This document shows positions 26,969 through 36,074 of a stretch of 63,378 nucleotides of DNA, piece by piece. Source of the stretch: Pseudomonadales bacterium (GTDB taxonomy: Bacteria > Pseudomonadota > Gammaproteobacteria > Pseudomonadales > Azotimanducaceae). The notes under the pieces are model-generated. The model was not told the DNA's origin. It saw only the letters and a list, made by a program, of their open reading frames with translations, and ran no database searches. The position numbers were made by a program, and so were the translations under genes. Each line of letters opens with the position of its first letter. Positions within the stretch are counted from its first letter, which is position 1. The stretch is from NCBI GenBank assembly GCA_017854255.1, contig JAFMIA010000011.1:1-63378 (forward strand), in the 5' to 3' direction.

Positions 26969-27556
26969 TTACAAGGCTCCTTTGGTCGATGGCAACTGGT
27001 CCTGCATTCGAACATCGGTTTCAAGCGCCATCCTAAGCGCCCGGCCAAAGGCTTTGAATACGGTTTCGATTTGATGATGGGCATTGTCGCCATACAAATT
27101 ATCGACATGCAATGTGATCAAAGCATGATTCACGAAGCCCTGAAAAAACTCATGAAACAAGTCAACATCAAACTCACCCACATGCGAGCGTTTAAAGGGC
27201 ACTCTAAAGCTCAGCCCGGGCCGGCCCGACAAGTCCACCACAACTCGAGACAACGCTTCATCCAAAGGCACATAAGCATGGCCATAGCGTTTGATCCCGA
27301 TTTTATCGCCAAGGGCTTTTGAAAACGCCTGTCCGAGCGCAATGCCAATATCCTCAACCGTATGGTGCGCGTCTATTTCAAGATCGCCATTGGCAACCAC
27401 ATGCAAATCGATCAGTCCATGGCGAGCCACCTGATCCAGCATATGCTCAAGGAAAGGCAGCCCAGTTGAAAAACTGCGCGCACCCGTGCCATCTAAATTA
27501 ATCTTTGCAAAAATCTGCGTTTCCAACGTATCCCGTTGGATCTCGGCGGTCCTCAT
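26969..27556 (-). CDS. hisB: Imidazoleglycerol-phosphate dehydratase HisB
   Basis: 195-residue monofunctional dehydratase (no phosphatase domain). It has the family histidine/metal motifs [25 protein letters not shown] and GDNAHHQIE. It is immediately followed by hisA without the usual hisH between. The upstream hypothetical gene lies 26 bp before it on the same strand. Confidence 0.95.
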   Translation of the reverse strand: MRTAEIQRDTLETQIFAKINLDGTGARSFSTGLPFLEHMLDQVARHGLIDLHVVANGDLEIDAHHTVEDIGIALGQAFSKALGDKIGIKRYGHAYVPLDEALSRVVVDLSGRPGLSFRVPFKRSHVGEFDVDLFHEFFQGFVNHALITLHVDNLYGDNAHHQIETVFKAFGRALRMALETDVRMQDQLPSTKGAL

Positions 27557-27582
27557 AGGACTGACTCCAAAGTTAACGGCAC

Positions 27583-27969
27583 TTATAAGATCGCGCCATT
27601 GGGTAAATACCGGTTATCGGTGTTGGTTTTTATCCAGCGCCGAAACGCGGCGTCAAACGCGTCCCGCTGCTTAAGCTGAGCCACCAAGGGAATGACTGGA
27701 CTTAGTTTGCCCGCTTCCCAGCCAGCCCAATGATATTCGGCCAGCGTGAAAAATCGAATCAACTGGCTGATTTGGTCTAAGGATAAGGCCTCAGCCAGCG
27801 CCCAGCTTTGTGCTGGCAGCTTGATCCAGCGCTGCTGCACCGCAAACGCATCCGCCGTCAGCCCCTCAAGGCTTTGCAGCGCGTCAACGGGCAACTGCTC
27901 GAGCAACCCCGTCAAACTCGTGATACTGAGCGATTGCTCCGAAGCCGGTTTCCAGACGCCAAGTGTCAT
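27583..27969 (-). CDS. Hypothetical protein upstream of hisB
   Basis: 128 residues, leucine- and alanine-rich, predicted helical and soluble, with no signal peptide or membrane segment. It has no motif I recognise. AGGA lies 7 bp before the ATG, and the codon use resembles its neighbours, so it is probably a real gene co-transcribed with hisBA. A stretch [20 protein letters not shown] in the middle and [20 protein letters not shown] near the end suggest a small helical bundle. No function can be given. Confidence 0.65.
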   Translation of the reverse strand: MTLGVWKPASEQSLSITSLTGLLEQLPVDALQSLEGLTADAFAVQQRWIKLPAQSWALAEALSLDQISQLIRFFTLAEYHWAGWEAGKLSPVIPLVAQLKQRDAFDAAFRRWIKTNTDNRYLPNGAIL

Positions 27970-28018
27970 AGTCTTGTCCTAAAGCCAATCGCTGCGCGAC
28001 GCTTTTATCTATTATTTC

Positions 28019-28095
<77 letters not shown>

Positions 28096-28188
28096 TGCCG
28101 CTATTCTGCCAGTATCACGCTCGATTGGCGACGCATTTTCGCCTGAATTCACCGCGCCTGCGACCAACGAAGCGTTCTTGCTCAGCAA

Positions 28189-29079
28189 TCACCAGTCCGC
28201 GCCAAGCACAACGCTCACCCCGAGCAGAACCAACAAGATGCCTTGCCACTCTCGCGGGGTCGGGCGCTCCTTAAAAAAGAAATACGAAATGAGCATCACA
28301 AAAATCAACTCAACCTGGCCTAGCGTTTTCACCACAGCCGCCTGCTCCAAGGTAAAGGCGGTAAACCAGCCGATAGAGCCCAGCGCGCTGGTGCAACCAA
28401 TGAACAAAGCAAGCCGCCAGTACTTAAAAAGCTGACTGAACTCCCGCGGACCGCGCCGGGCTACTAACCCTAAACACAGTCCTGTTTGCACCAACACCAT
28501 AACGCAAAGCGTCAGTGCTGCCGCCGCAACTGGCGAGGCAAGCCCTAGCGACAAACTGGCGTCACGAACCAATAGCGAGGTCAAAGAAAAGGCCAGTGCC
28601 GCCGCGAGCCCCATGACGGCCTCGCGCCCCCAAAAGCTGCCTGACACCCTCGCCCCGCTGGTATTGACCAAAATAAGTCCGGCGGTGCAGACCATCATGC
28701 CGAGCAGGGTTAAAGCATTCACCAAATCCCCAAACAACGTCAGACCCAGCAGCGCCGTAATGACGATTTCAAGGCGAATATAGGTACTGCCAATTGCAAA
28801 GTTGCGGCGGGCAAACAATCGAACGAGGAGGATGGTCGCAAAAATTTGCAGGATGCCCGCAGCAACCACCTTGAGCCCAAAAGCGATGGTTACCGGCGGC
28901 AACGCTCGGGCTTCAAACAGCCAGGCGCCATAACCCAAGATGACCGGCAGGGCGAATAAATACCGCGCAAGCGTCGCACTTTCAGCAGAGACAGATTGAT
29001 TGAGTTGTTTCTGGCCTGCCGTTCGAACCGATTGCATGGTCGCGGCGAGTATCGTCCAGAAGATCCACGATTCTAACAA
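28189..29079 (-). CDS. EamA/DMT-family membrane transporter
   Basis: 296 residues with about ten membrane helices arranged as two EamA repeats (about 5-135 and 150-294). Characteristic ends are GLTLFGDLVNALTLLGMMV in the first repeat and FFFKERPTPREWQGILLVL in the second. Drug/metabolite transporters usually export small metabolites or amino acids; the substrate cannot be told from sequence. It is a single gene downstream of the prx group and upstream of the tRNA. Confidence 0.85.
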   Translation of the reverse strand: MLESWIFWTILAATMQSVRTAGQKQLNQSVSAESATLARYLFALPVILGYGAWLFEARALPPVTIAFGLKVVAAGILQIFATILLVRLFARRNFAIGSTYIRLEIVITALLGLTLFGDLVNALTLLGMMVCTAGLILVNTSGARVSGSFWGREAVMGLAAALAFSLTSLLVRDASLSLGLASPVAAAALTLCVMVLVQTGLCLGLVARRGPREFSQLFKYWRLALFIGCTSALGSIGWFTAFTLEQAAVVKTLGQVELIFVMLISYFFFKERPTPREWQGILLVLLGVSVVLGADW

Positions 29080-29239
29080 TTAAGGCCCTCCTCCAGATGC
29101 ATCGATCTGTGTGAACGGATTATTCTTCAACCCGAAACAATTCGACTTTCATCTTCGAGGACCAAAGGGTGCGTCTCAGAACGTGGGCCTGCCCGACACG
29201 TGGCTCGCCTCGGCCTCCCATTCCAAGGCCAAGCATTCC

Positions 29240-29267
29240 ATTGCCCGAGTTAAACAACCCGGGCAAT
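29240..29267 (-). terminator. Hairpin downstream of the peroxiredoxin gene
   Basis: Arms ATTGCCCG and CGGGCAAT form an 8-bp perfect stem around a 12-nt loop that itself holds GTT/AAC pairs. It lies 20 bp after the prx stop in the direction of transcription. There is no U-run, so intrinsic termination is doubtful. Confidence 0.4.
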
Positions 29268-29286
29268 CAAAAGCTTAATCGCTCGG

Positions 29287-29766
29287 TTACAGCGCCTCTA
29301 GAATTTTCTCAGCAGAGCTGACTTCAAACGCGCCACCTTGCTCAGCATTCAGTGTGGTTATTTTGCCATCTTCTGCAATGAGCGCATATCGAGATGAGCG
29401 ATGTCCTAAACCGAAGCCGGAGCCATCCAAGGTCAGACCCATCGCTTGGGTAAATTCGCCGTTACCATCTGCCGCCATGACCAACGCCTCAGCATTCTGG
29501 CTCTGACCCCAAGCACTCATCACGAACGCATCATTCACGCTCAAACACACGATGGCATCAACGCCCTTGGCCAAAATCTTATCCGCATTGACCACAAATC
29601 CAGGGACATGCGCCGCACTACAGGTCGGCGTAAAAGCACCGGGAACCGCAAACAGAACAACCTTCTTACCCGCAAAAAAATCGCCGGTATTGAAGTCCTC
29701 CGGCCCCTTTTCACCCATTGTTTTAATCGTAACATTCGGAATCTGATCACCAACCGATACTGCCAT
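29287..29766 (-). CDS. Peroxiredoxin, Prx5 type
   Basis: 159-residue thioredoxin-fold peroxidase reducing hydroperoxides. The peroxidatic motif is PGAFTPTCSAAHVP, with the cysteine near residue 46. GFGLGHRSSRYALI matches the Prx5 C-terminal part. A second cysteine is in AIVCLSVNDAF; no canonical resolving cysteine is evident, so reduction by glutaredoxin or glutathione is possible. ATG 29766 has GGAG 8 bp upstream; the longer frame adds only three residues. It lies 94 bp downstream of the dioxygenase gene on the same strand. Confidence 0.92.
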   Translation of the reverse strand: MAVSVGDQIPNVTIKTMGEKGPEDFNTGDFFAGKKVVLFAVPGAFTPTCSAAHVPGFVVNADKILAKGVDAIVCLSVNDAFVMSAWGQSQNAEALVMAADGNGEFTQAMGLTLDGSGFGLGHRSSRYALIAEDGKITTLNAEQGGAFEVSSAEKILEAL

Positions 29767-29860
29767 TTTGAACTCCATTGATAAATTATTGGACAGCGCC
29801 CAGTCTCTAACGAACCTTCCGTGAGTGCAAGTAAAATGCGATCAGGCCTCGGCCAATGCC

Positions 29861-30688
29861 TTAATCAGGGCAGGGCTGGGGTTCCCCCCCTTGGCAAACC
29901 AGGAAATGGCGTGCTGGGTCGACTTGGAACAACACCTCATCTGACTGCCGTGGATACATCACAGCGCCATCAGGCGCGTACTGGACAATGTAGGCCTTAC
30001 GAACCTCACTGGTGACATTTGGCCCGGTTCGATGGGGCGTTAACGATGAAAACACCACCACGTCGCCGACTTCTGCTTCAACGGGTTGGATCGCAAGACT
30101 TGCCTCATCCGCCTCGGTCAAACATTGATACCCTAGGTCCGTTACCCAGTGCTGCAAGGTTCCGGACTGGTGCACCCCTGCGGCCACCCACGGGCAGCCG
30201 TTATCGATGGTCGCCGGCGTAAGCGGAATCCAGCAGGTCAGGTAATTCTCTGGTTTTACAAACGTGTAACCATTGTCTTGATGCCACGGGAACTCTTGAG
30301 GATTTTCTGGCTTCTTGTAAACCAACTGATCCCAATACAATCGAGCATCGGGTCCGATCAAATCCCGACAAAGATCAATTAAAGCGGGTTCAAAGACGAA
30401 CTGCCTCGCCGCGCGGGATTGTTTCACAATGTGAATGGTAAACGTGATCTCGCCTGCACGGTTGATCAAGAAATGGCCTTCGTGCTGCGCTCTGAGCTTT
30501 GCTTCACGAGCGGCTTCTAATGCATCGGCATCGGCAAGCAACGCGGCAATCGCCGCTTGAGGAATGGCGTTTTTAAGTAAGAAGTAGCCGTCACGATGCC
30601 ATTGCTCGGCCTGTTCATCCGTAATGCAATGGTAGGGCGGGGTCGTTTGCGGCCACTCGAAGCCTTGGCTTCTCTCATCTCGTTTCAC
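29861..30688 (-). CDS. Phytanoyl-CoA dioxygenase (PhyH) family protein
   Basis: 275-residue Fe(II)/2-oxoglutarate-dependent oxygenase. The metal triad is visible: HxD in WHQDNGYT and the distal His in SLTPHRTGPN, with WIPLTPATIDNGCPWVAAGVH between as in PhyH proteins. No signal peptide. The substrate is unknown; the family hydroxylates fatty acyl-CoAs, ectoine and many secondary metabolites. Its start overlaps the end of the pterin dehydratase gene by 4 bp, so the two are translationally coupled. Confidence 0.87.
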   Translation of the reverse strand: MKRDERSQGFEWPQTTPPYHCITDEQAEQWHRDGYFLLKNAIPQAAIAALLADADALEAAREAKLRAQHEGHFLINRAGEITFTIHIVKQSRAARQFVFEPALIDLCRDLIGPDARLYWDQLVYKKPENPQEFPWHQDNGYTFVKPENYLTCWIPLTPATIDNGCPWVAAGVHQSGTLQHWVTDLGYQCLTEADEASLAIQPVEAEVGDVVVFSSLTPHRTGPNVTSEVRKAYIVQYAPDGAVMYPRQSDEVLFQVDPARHFLVCQGGEPQPCPD

Positions 30689-30948
30689 AGTGCTTCCACC
30701 TTGGCGGTCTTGAACATCGGAAGCGCACTGATCGCATCAGCCAGGGCATAGTCCTTTGATGTCAGTTGATTCCCTGAATCATGGGTGGTCAAGGATATCT
30801 CGACCAAGTTATAAACATTCGACCACTCTGGGTGGTGTCCTTGGGCTTCAGCAATCTCGGCTACTTGCTGCATAAAATAAAATGCCGCTTTGAAATCAAT
30901 AAATCGCAGCCGTACTGCTAGCCTTCCGTTTCCTTCTGTCCAAGCCAT
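30685..30948 (-). CDS. phhB: Pterin-4a-carbinolamine dehydratase (PCD/DCoH) family protein
   Basis: 87-residue alpha/beta protein. The PCD signature is present: GHHPEWSNVYNLVEISLTTHD, split around the active-site HHPEW, followed by SKDYALADAI. In the family it dehydrates 4a-hydroxytetrahydrobiopterin formed by aromatic amino acid hydroxylases, none of which is in this window. The start at 30948 has GAGGAGG upstream; a longer frame is open but has no such site. It is the first gene of the phhB-phyH pair and divergent from the GH2 gene. Confidence 0.88.
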   Translation of the reverse strand: MAWTEGNGRLAVRLRFIDFKAAFYFMQQVAEIAEAQGHHPEWSNVYNLVEISLTTHDSGNQLTSKDYALADAISALPMFKTAKVEAL

Positions 30949-31006
30949 CACGTGCCTCCTCAACCCCTCAATCAAACCAGAATCAAGTCAGCAACTCAAT
31001 CCACTC

Positions 31007-31032
31007 GGGTTGAATCCTGTTAGAATCAACCC
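31007..31032 (+). promoter_or_regulatory. Inverted repeat abutting the GH2 start codon
   Basis: GGGTTGA (31007-31013) and TCAACCC (31026-31032) are perfect 7-bp arms 12 bp apart, ending on the base before the ATG. The short divergent interval (84 bp) and the symmetry suggest an operator. No Shine-Dalgarno is visible for the GH2 gene. Confidence 0.35.
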
Positions 31033-32823
31033 ATGACCCAATCGAATCCGACGCAACTGGACAGCGCGCCCAGACCCGAGCACCCCAGACCCATCCTAAC
31101 CCGACCCGAATGGCTCAACCTCAACGGTGCTTGGTCATTCAAGGCAGACCCGGACCAGATTGGTCAAGCCCAAGGTTGGTCAAGCGCCCTGCCGGCGCCC
31201 GATACGATCATAGTGCCCTTCGCGCCCGGCACCCAGGCCAGTGGCGCGCCTTGTCCGGAAGATTGCCTGACGGTTTGGTATGAGCGCGTCATGCCTGAAT
31301 TACCCTGGCGCGGCGCGGAAACGCTCCTGCATATTGGCGCGGCAGACCACACTACAACCATCTGGATCAATGGCCATCAGGTTGCCCATCACCGGGGCGG
31401 CTACTCGCCGATTACGGCCGACATTCAGCCGTTCCTAGGGGCAACGCAGAACCGCATTGTCATTCGCGTGAGCGATACAACCTCCTGGCAACAGCCCCGC
31501 GGCAAGCAGGCTGGCGATACCCGATGGCCCATTGACTATGACCCCATCATCGGCATCTGGCAGACCGTTTGGTTAGAACCCGTGCCCGCCGTCCGGATCA
31601 GCCAAGTCCACTATCGCTTTGATCTTGCCGAGCAGCGCCTAACTGTAATCACCCAACTCTCAAAGCACTCAGAAACCGCTGTTGAAATCGAGATCCAGCA
31701 GCCCAACGGGCAACGTCTTCGCGTTCGCGGATCGGCAAAGGGTCGGTCGACGTTAAGCCAAACCTTACAGATTCCAACGCCGCGTCTTTGGCACCCCCAA
31801 GACCCGCACCTCTATCCGGTTTCCATTCGCCTGCTGACCGATGAAATCGAAACCGACTGCGTTGAAAGTTATACCGGTCTTCGGAGCCTTTCAGTCTCGG
31901 ACGATCAGATTCTGCTCAACGGTGAGCCCATTTATCTGCGCGGCGTCCTGGATCAAGGCTATTTCCCAGAGGGTTGGTACACGGCAACAACCGATAACGC
32001 CTTAAAACAAGATGTTGAGCTGACCCTCGCGCTGGGCTTTAACCTTGCGCGCAAACACCAAAAATTTGAGGATCCTCGTTACCTGTATTGGGCGGACCGC
32101 CTTGGCCTCATGGTCTGGAGTGAAATGCCTTCTGGGCGAATATTTTCTGAGGCCCTCATGACCGACCTTACCCAAGAATGGACGGCGCTGGTTCAGCGTG
32201 ACCAGGCCCATCCTTGTATCGTGGGTTGGGTGCCCTTTAATGAATCCTGGGGGCTATGGCATCAAAGCACGCGCCGTGAGCAAAGGCACTTCGCTGATGC
32301 CATCTACCATCTCACCAAAGCGCTGGATCCAACCCGCCCCGTCATTACCAACGACGGATGGGAATATTCAACGGGCGACTATTGGACTTTGCATCTTTAC
32401 GATTCGACCGCTGCAACACTTCAAAGCAGGCTGGCGAGCCTGACCCAGAATCCGGCCCAATCCATCCATGATGGTCCGAACCCTCGCCTTGGCGCGCTCG
32501 CCGGGGCAGACCCCAGCCACCTGCCGCTTTTATTAACCGAATGTGGTGGGATCGGTCTCGTTACGACGTCCGATATTGGTGAGGCCGACGCGTTTTTCTA
32601 TGGGGATATGCCCCAAGACGCTGACGCGTTCCTTGCGCGCACGGCGGCGTTATTAAGCGCCATTAACGACACCCCAAGGTTACGAGGCTTTGTTTGGACC
32701 CAGCTCACCGATGTCCAACAAGAGATCAATGGCCTGTTGGACTTTCATCGAAACCCCAAAGTGCCACTGCAAGTGCTTCGACCGTTAATCACCCAAACAG
32801 GTTCCGGACGAGCTTCCCAATGA
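31033..32823 (+). CDS. Glycoside hydrolase family 2 protein
   Basis: 596-residue GH2 enzyme. The jelly-roll sugar-binding domain (about 25-190) starts PEWLNLNGAWSFKADP, an immunoglobulin-like domain follows (about 190-285) and then the TIM barrel. The acid/base is in VPFNESWG and the nucleophile Glu in LLLTECGG, so both catalytic residues are kept. There is no signal peptide, so it should act in the cytoplasm on imported sugar or glycoside. Beta-galactosidase, glucuronidase and mannosidase activities cannot be told apart. Its stop overlaps the start of the next gene (ATGA). Confidence 0.9.
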   Translation: MTQSNPTQLDSAPRPEHPRPILTRPEWLNLNGAWSFKADPDQIGQAQGWSSALPAPDTIIVPFAPGTQASGAPCPEDCLTVWYERVMPELPWRGAETLLHIGAADHTTTIWINGHQVAHHRGGYSPITADIQPFLGATQNRIVIRVSDTTSWQQPRGKQAGDTRWPIDYDPIIGIWQTVWLEPVPAVRISQVHYRFDLAEQRLTVITQLSKHSETAVEIEIQQPNGQRLRVRGSAKGRSTLSQTLQIPTPRLWHPQDPHLYPVSIRLLTDEIETDCVESYTGLRSLSVSDDQILLNGEPIYLRGVLDQGYFPEGWYTATTDNALKQDVELTLALGFNLARKHQKFEDPRYLYWADRLGLMVWSEMPSGRIFSEALMTDLTQEWTALVQRDQAHPCIVGWVPFNESWGLWHQSTRREQRHFADAIYHLTKALDPTRPVITNDGWEYSTGDYWTLHLYDSTAATLQSRLASLTQNPAQSIHDGPNPRLGALAGADPSHLPLLLTECGGIGLVTTSDIGEADAFFYGDMPQDADAFLARTAALLSAINDTPRLRGFVWTQLTDVQQEINGLLDFHRNPKVPLQVLRPLITQTGSGRASQ

Positions 32824-33686
32824 GTGTCAGTCAAGATTTGCAGCAATTATGCCAAGCCCAAGGCACGGCTCAAATTTCCGTGAGCAAAGCGGGCATCTTG
32901 ATGTTTGATCAACGCCCTATGAGTACGCCGGTCGATGTCTATGCGGTTCAAAAAGGCATTGTTTCGATCCTGATCGGTATCGCCGAGGCGCGCTACTTTC
33001 TAGAGCGGGTCGATGCAATGAATCACATCTTGGATCCCGAATGGACCCAACTCACAAAACCCGATGAAGCCAGTCTGACCGTTGAAATTTTAATGAACAT
33101 GACAACCGGCATGAATGATCAGCTGCAAAAGCAAGGCCAGATCGGAAAAGACTGGTTTTATAACAACGTCGCGTACCAGAAGCTCAAAACCGCACTCACG
33201 ATTCAAACGGGACTTGAACTCAACGCTTTAACGCAAGCGTGGCTCTTCGAGCCATTAGGCATCACAGACGCCAACTGGGTCACGCGGGCCAAAGACGCAG
33301 ATGGGCACGCCTTCTCGGCGTTGCAGACGACGGCCCAGTCTCTGCGCAAAATCGGCGAGGCATTGCTCAAAGACCAACTGGTTGACCCCTATTATCGCGC
33401 AGCGCTCGGCACGCCCAGCGAGAGTACCAACCCCGCCTGGCACCTGCTCTGGTGGAACAATCAAGCGCCGATCCACATGCGCCCGGGGTCTGATCAGGTC
33501 TATCCAAAGCCCTTATTACCGCACGCCCCTCAGGATCTCATCAGCGCACGCGGCGCCGGCGGACATCACCTCTCCATTTCGCCAAGCCTTGATCTGGTGG
33601 TTGCCCAGACCATGGACCCTGCCGCCACGCGCCCGCCCAAACACGCCAATCAACAGGCCTTCTGGGACTTGATCCAACAGCTATAA
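32820..33686 (+). CDS. Beta-lactamase-fold protein with the nucleophile serine replaced by alanine
   Basis: 288-residue protein of the class C beta-lactamase/esterase fold, with no signal peptide. The SxxK block of active relatives (SVQK or SVSK followed by a hydrophobic helix) reads A-V-Q-K at residues 42-45 (YAVQKGIVSILIGIA); the codon GCG at 32943 is one base from TCG. The second motif is YNN (FYNNVAY) and the region GAGGHHLSISP is the C-terminal motif. Without the serine, acyl-enzyme chemistry is not expected. It overlaps the GH2 gene by 4 bp, so the two products are made together. Start chosen for that coupling; the frame is open further upstream. Confidence 0.78.
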   Translation: MSVSQDLQQLCQAQGTAQISVSKAGILMFDQRPMSTPVDVYAVQKGIVSILIGIAEARYFLERVDAMNHILDPEWTQLTKPDEASLTVEILMNMTTGMNDQLQKQGQIGKDWFYNNVAYQKLKTALTIQTGLELNALTQAWLFEPLGITDANWVTRAKDADGHAFSALQTTAQSLRKIGEALLKDQLVDPYYRAALGTPSESTNPAWHLLWWNNQAPIHMRPGSDQVYPKPLLPHAPQDLISARGAGGHHLSISPSLDLVVAQTMDPAATRPPKHANQQAFWDLIQQL

Positions 33687-33810
33687 ACCGCGGGCTGACG
33701 AGCGCCTTAAACCCGCCGAATAACGAGGGGGTTTACCCGGGCTGTCGTTGTCGCAAAATCTGAGATTGTGCTAGCCTCTGCCCTACCTTCACCGTTCGCC
33801 GGAGTCAAAA

Positions 33811-35010
33811 ATGGATCTCACGTATGGTCCCGAGTACAACGCCTTTCGCGCAGAGGTCAAAGCCTTTGTCGCCGCCAATATTGACGAGCAGCCCAAGCCC
33901 GGCGATGGCCCTCGTAGTCCGGCCGTGCGAGCCTGGCAAGCCAAACTGATCGCCAATGGCTACCACTCTCGCACCATCCCTGAGGCTTACGGCGGCTATG
34001 GCGCCGAACCCGACATCATCCGCTCCAGGATCATTGCCGAAGAATTCAGCGCGGCCCAAATGAACACCGGATTCAGCGGTCAAGGCATCAGCATGCTGAC
34101 GCCCGTGCTCTTGGAACTGGGCACCGAGGCGCAAAAACAACAATTTATTCGCAAAACCATTCATGGCGAACTCATCTGGTGCCAGGGTTATTCCGAGCCC
34201 GGCGCGGGCAGTGACCTTGCGAGCCTCACAACCAAAGCTGAGCTCGATGGCGACGAGTGGGTGATCAACGGTCAGAAAATCTGGACGAGCACGGCACAGA
34301 TCAGCGATTGGATATTTTGCCTGGTCCGAACCGAGCCCGAAGCACCTAAACACTTAGGCATCTCCTTTTTATTGTTTGAAATGAACACGCCGGGGATCGA
34401 GGTCAGACCGCTGGTCGATATGACGGGCGCCGCCAATTTCAACGAAGTTTTTTTTACGGACGTCCGGGTTCCAAAAGATCAGATCGTCGGGCAACGGGGG
34501 CAAGGCTGGCAGGTTGCCAACGCGATCTTAGGTCACGAGCGGGGCTCTTTAGCACCACCGGACGCCGCCATGTCCCGACTCAACGGCGTCATTCGTTTGA
34601 TGCAACAAGAAACCATTGGTGGCGAGCGCGCCATCGACAACCCTGTTTTCAGAGACCGCCTGATGCGACTACAGGGCCGGGTGATGGCCATGCAGTACAA
34701 CGATATGCGATTGTTATCGGCGCGCATAAATAAAAACCAAGACACCAAACTGGCAGGCATGGTTGTCAAACTGATCGGGACGGAACTGAGACACGAGATC
34801 GAATGCCTCGGCATTGACGTCTTAGGCGAAATCGGCCTGAGCTATGGCGACAATCCCTATCTTCGGGGCAATGGCTCTTGGCAATATCAATATATGTACT
34901 TCTTAGGCTTGATCATTGGCGGCGGCACGTCCCAGATTCAAAAAAACATCATCAGCGAACGCGGCCTTGGCATGCCCAAAGAACCCAAACTCGCAGCATC
35001 GGGGGCATAA
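33811..35010 (+). CDS. Acyl-CoA dehydrogenase, catalytic-type subunit
   Basis: 399-residue flavoprotein of the FadE family. FAD/substrate motifs GYSEPGAGSDLASL and NGQKIWTSTA are intact. The Glu in GHERG near residue 248 matches the isovaleryl-type catalytic base position, while the alternative position reads IIGGGTSQIQ. The usual RxQFG FAD-binding motif is not seen here but is present in the next gene. The pairing resembles the heterotetrameric acyl-CoA dehydrogenases of steroid side-chain degradation. Stop and next start share one base. Confidence 0.88.
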   Translation: MDLTYGPEYNAFRAEVKAFVAANIDEQPKPGDGPRSPAVRAWQAKLIANGYHSRTIPEAYGGYGAEPDIIRSRIIAEEFSAAQMNTGFSGQGISMLTPVLLELGTEAQKQQFIRKTIHGELIWCQGYSEPGAGSDLASLTTKAELDGDEWVINGQKIWTSTAQISDWIFCLVRTEPEAPKHLGISFLLFEMNTPGIEVRPLVDMTGAANFNEVFFTDVRVPKDQIVGQRGQGWQVANAILGHERGSLAPPDAAMSRLNGVIRLMQQETIGGERAIDNPVFRDRLMRLQGRVMAMQYNDMRLLSARINKNQDTKLAGMVVKLIGTELRHEIECLGIDVLGEIGLSYGDNPYLRGNGSWQYQYMYFLGLIIGGGTSQIQKNIISERGLGMPKEPKLAASGA

Positions 35011-36074
35011 TGGAATTCGGACTCTCTCAGGAACAAGTACTCCTTCAAGACAGCATCACGCGCTACTTAAAAGACCAAGTGCCCCTGGATAAGGTCCGCG
35101 CGGTGGCCGAAGACCCTGGACTAGATCAATCGGTTTGGCATGGCCTAACAGAGCTCGGCCTGGCCGGCCTCATCATCCCGGAGGCCCATGGCGGCGTCGG
35201 TTTAGGCCTGCTCGAGGCGGTCGTGGTGGGTGAAACACTGGGCTATCATGTAACGCCAGGCCCCTTCCTCAGCACCGCAGTGATCGCACCAAGTCTGTTG
35301 ATCGCGGCGGGTCAAACAGACCGACTGGCGGATATCGCAGCCGGTCGCTATCGCGTCGGGGTTGCACTATCTGAAGCCGTGGGCGCGCGGCTCGATGCGG
35401 GCATGACCGTCTCTGATGGCCGCCTTACCGGCAAAGCACTGTTTGCGCTGGATGCCTCGGCCGATGCCTACATCGTGAACGGTCCTAATCGACAGCTCTA
35501 CTGGGTTGATGCCAAAGATCCCGGCTTCACCCGAGCCTTACTCACCACCATCGACAAAACCCGCACCCTTTGTGAGCTAAAACTCGATCAAGTTGATGCA
35601 ACCTTACTAACCGATGACCCGGCGGTGCTGCAAGCAGGCCTGGATGCTGGCCGAATTGTTCAAGCGAGTGATTCCCTCGGGGCGGCTCAATGCATGCTGG
35701 ATCAGGCGGTGGCGTACGCCGGTCAACGGGAGCAATTCAACCGAGTGATCGCCTCTTTTCAAGCGGTCAAACACCTGTGCGCCGAAATGGCATCCCAGTT
35801 AGAACCCTGCCGGGCGCTCATTTGGTATGGCGGGCACGCTTTATCGGAGGGCGACGGCTCGGCGCGTTTAACCGTTTGTCATGCCAAAGCGCATTTGTCT
35901 GAGGTCGCACAATTTGTGGCTCGAACCAGCACAGAGGTCCATGGCGGCATGGGCTTTACCGATTTAGTTGGCCTGCACTACTGGTTCAAGCGAATCGGCG
36001 CCAATCGGCAGCTGTTAGGGTCGCCGGAAGGGCTGAGAGAGGAAGCCGCGCGCATTCAAATGCTGGTCGCTTAA
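35010..36074 (+). CDS. Acyl-CoA dehydrogenase, partner subunit
   Basis: 354-residue acyl-CoA dehydrogenase-like protein. The C-terminal FAD motif is kept (GQREQFNRVIASFQAVKH). Both usual catalytic-Glu positions lack it (LDAGRIVQA and LLGSPEGLR), and the SEPxAGSD block is not recognisable. It is therefore likely the non-catalytic half of an alpha2beta2 enzyme with the preceding gene. ATG 35010 overlaps the upstream stop by one base; the longer frame is out of family. Confidence 0.85.
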   Translation: MEFGLSQEQVLLQDSITRYLKDQVPLDKVRAVAEDPGLDQSVWHGLTELGLAGLIIPEAHGGVGLGLLEAVVVGETLGYHVTPGPFLSTAVIAPSLLIAAGQTDRLADIAAGRYRVGVALSEAVGARLDAGMTVSDGRLTGKALFALDASADAYIVNGPNRQLYWVDAKDPGFTRALLTTIDKTRTLCELKLDQVDATLLTDDPAVLQAGLDAGRIVQASDSLGAAQCMLDQAVAYAGQREQFNRVIASFQAVKHLCAEMASQLEPCRALIWYGGHALSEGDGSARLTVCHAKAHLSEVAQFVARTSTEVHGGMGFTDLVGLHYWFKRIGANRQLLGSPEGLREEAARIQMLVA

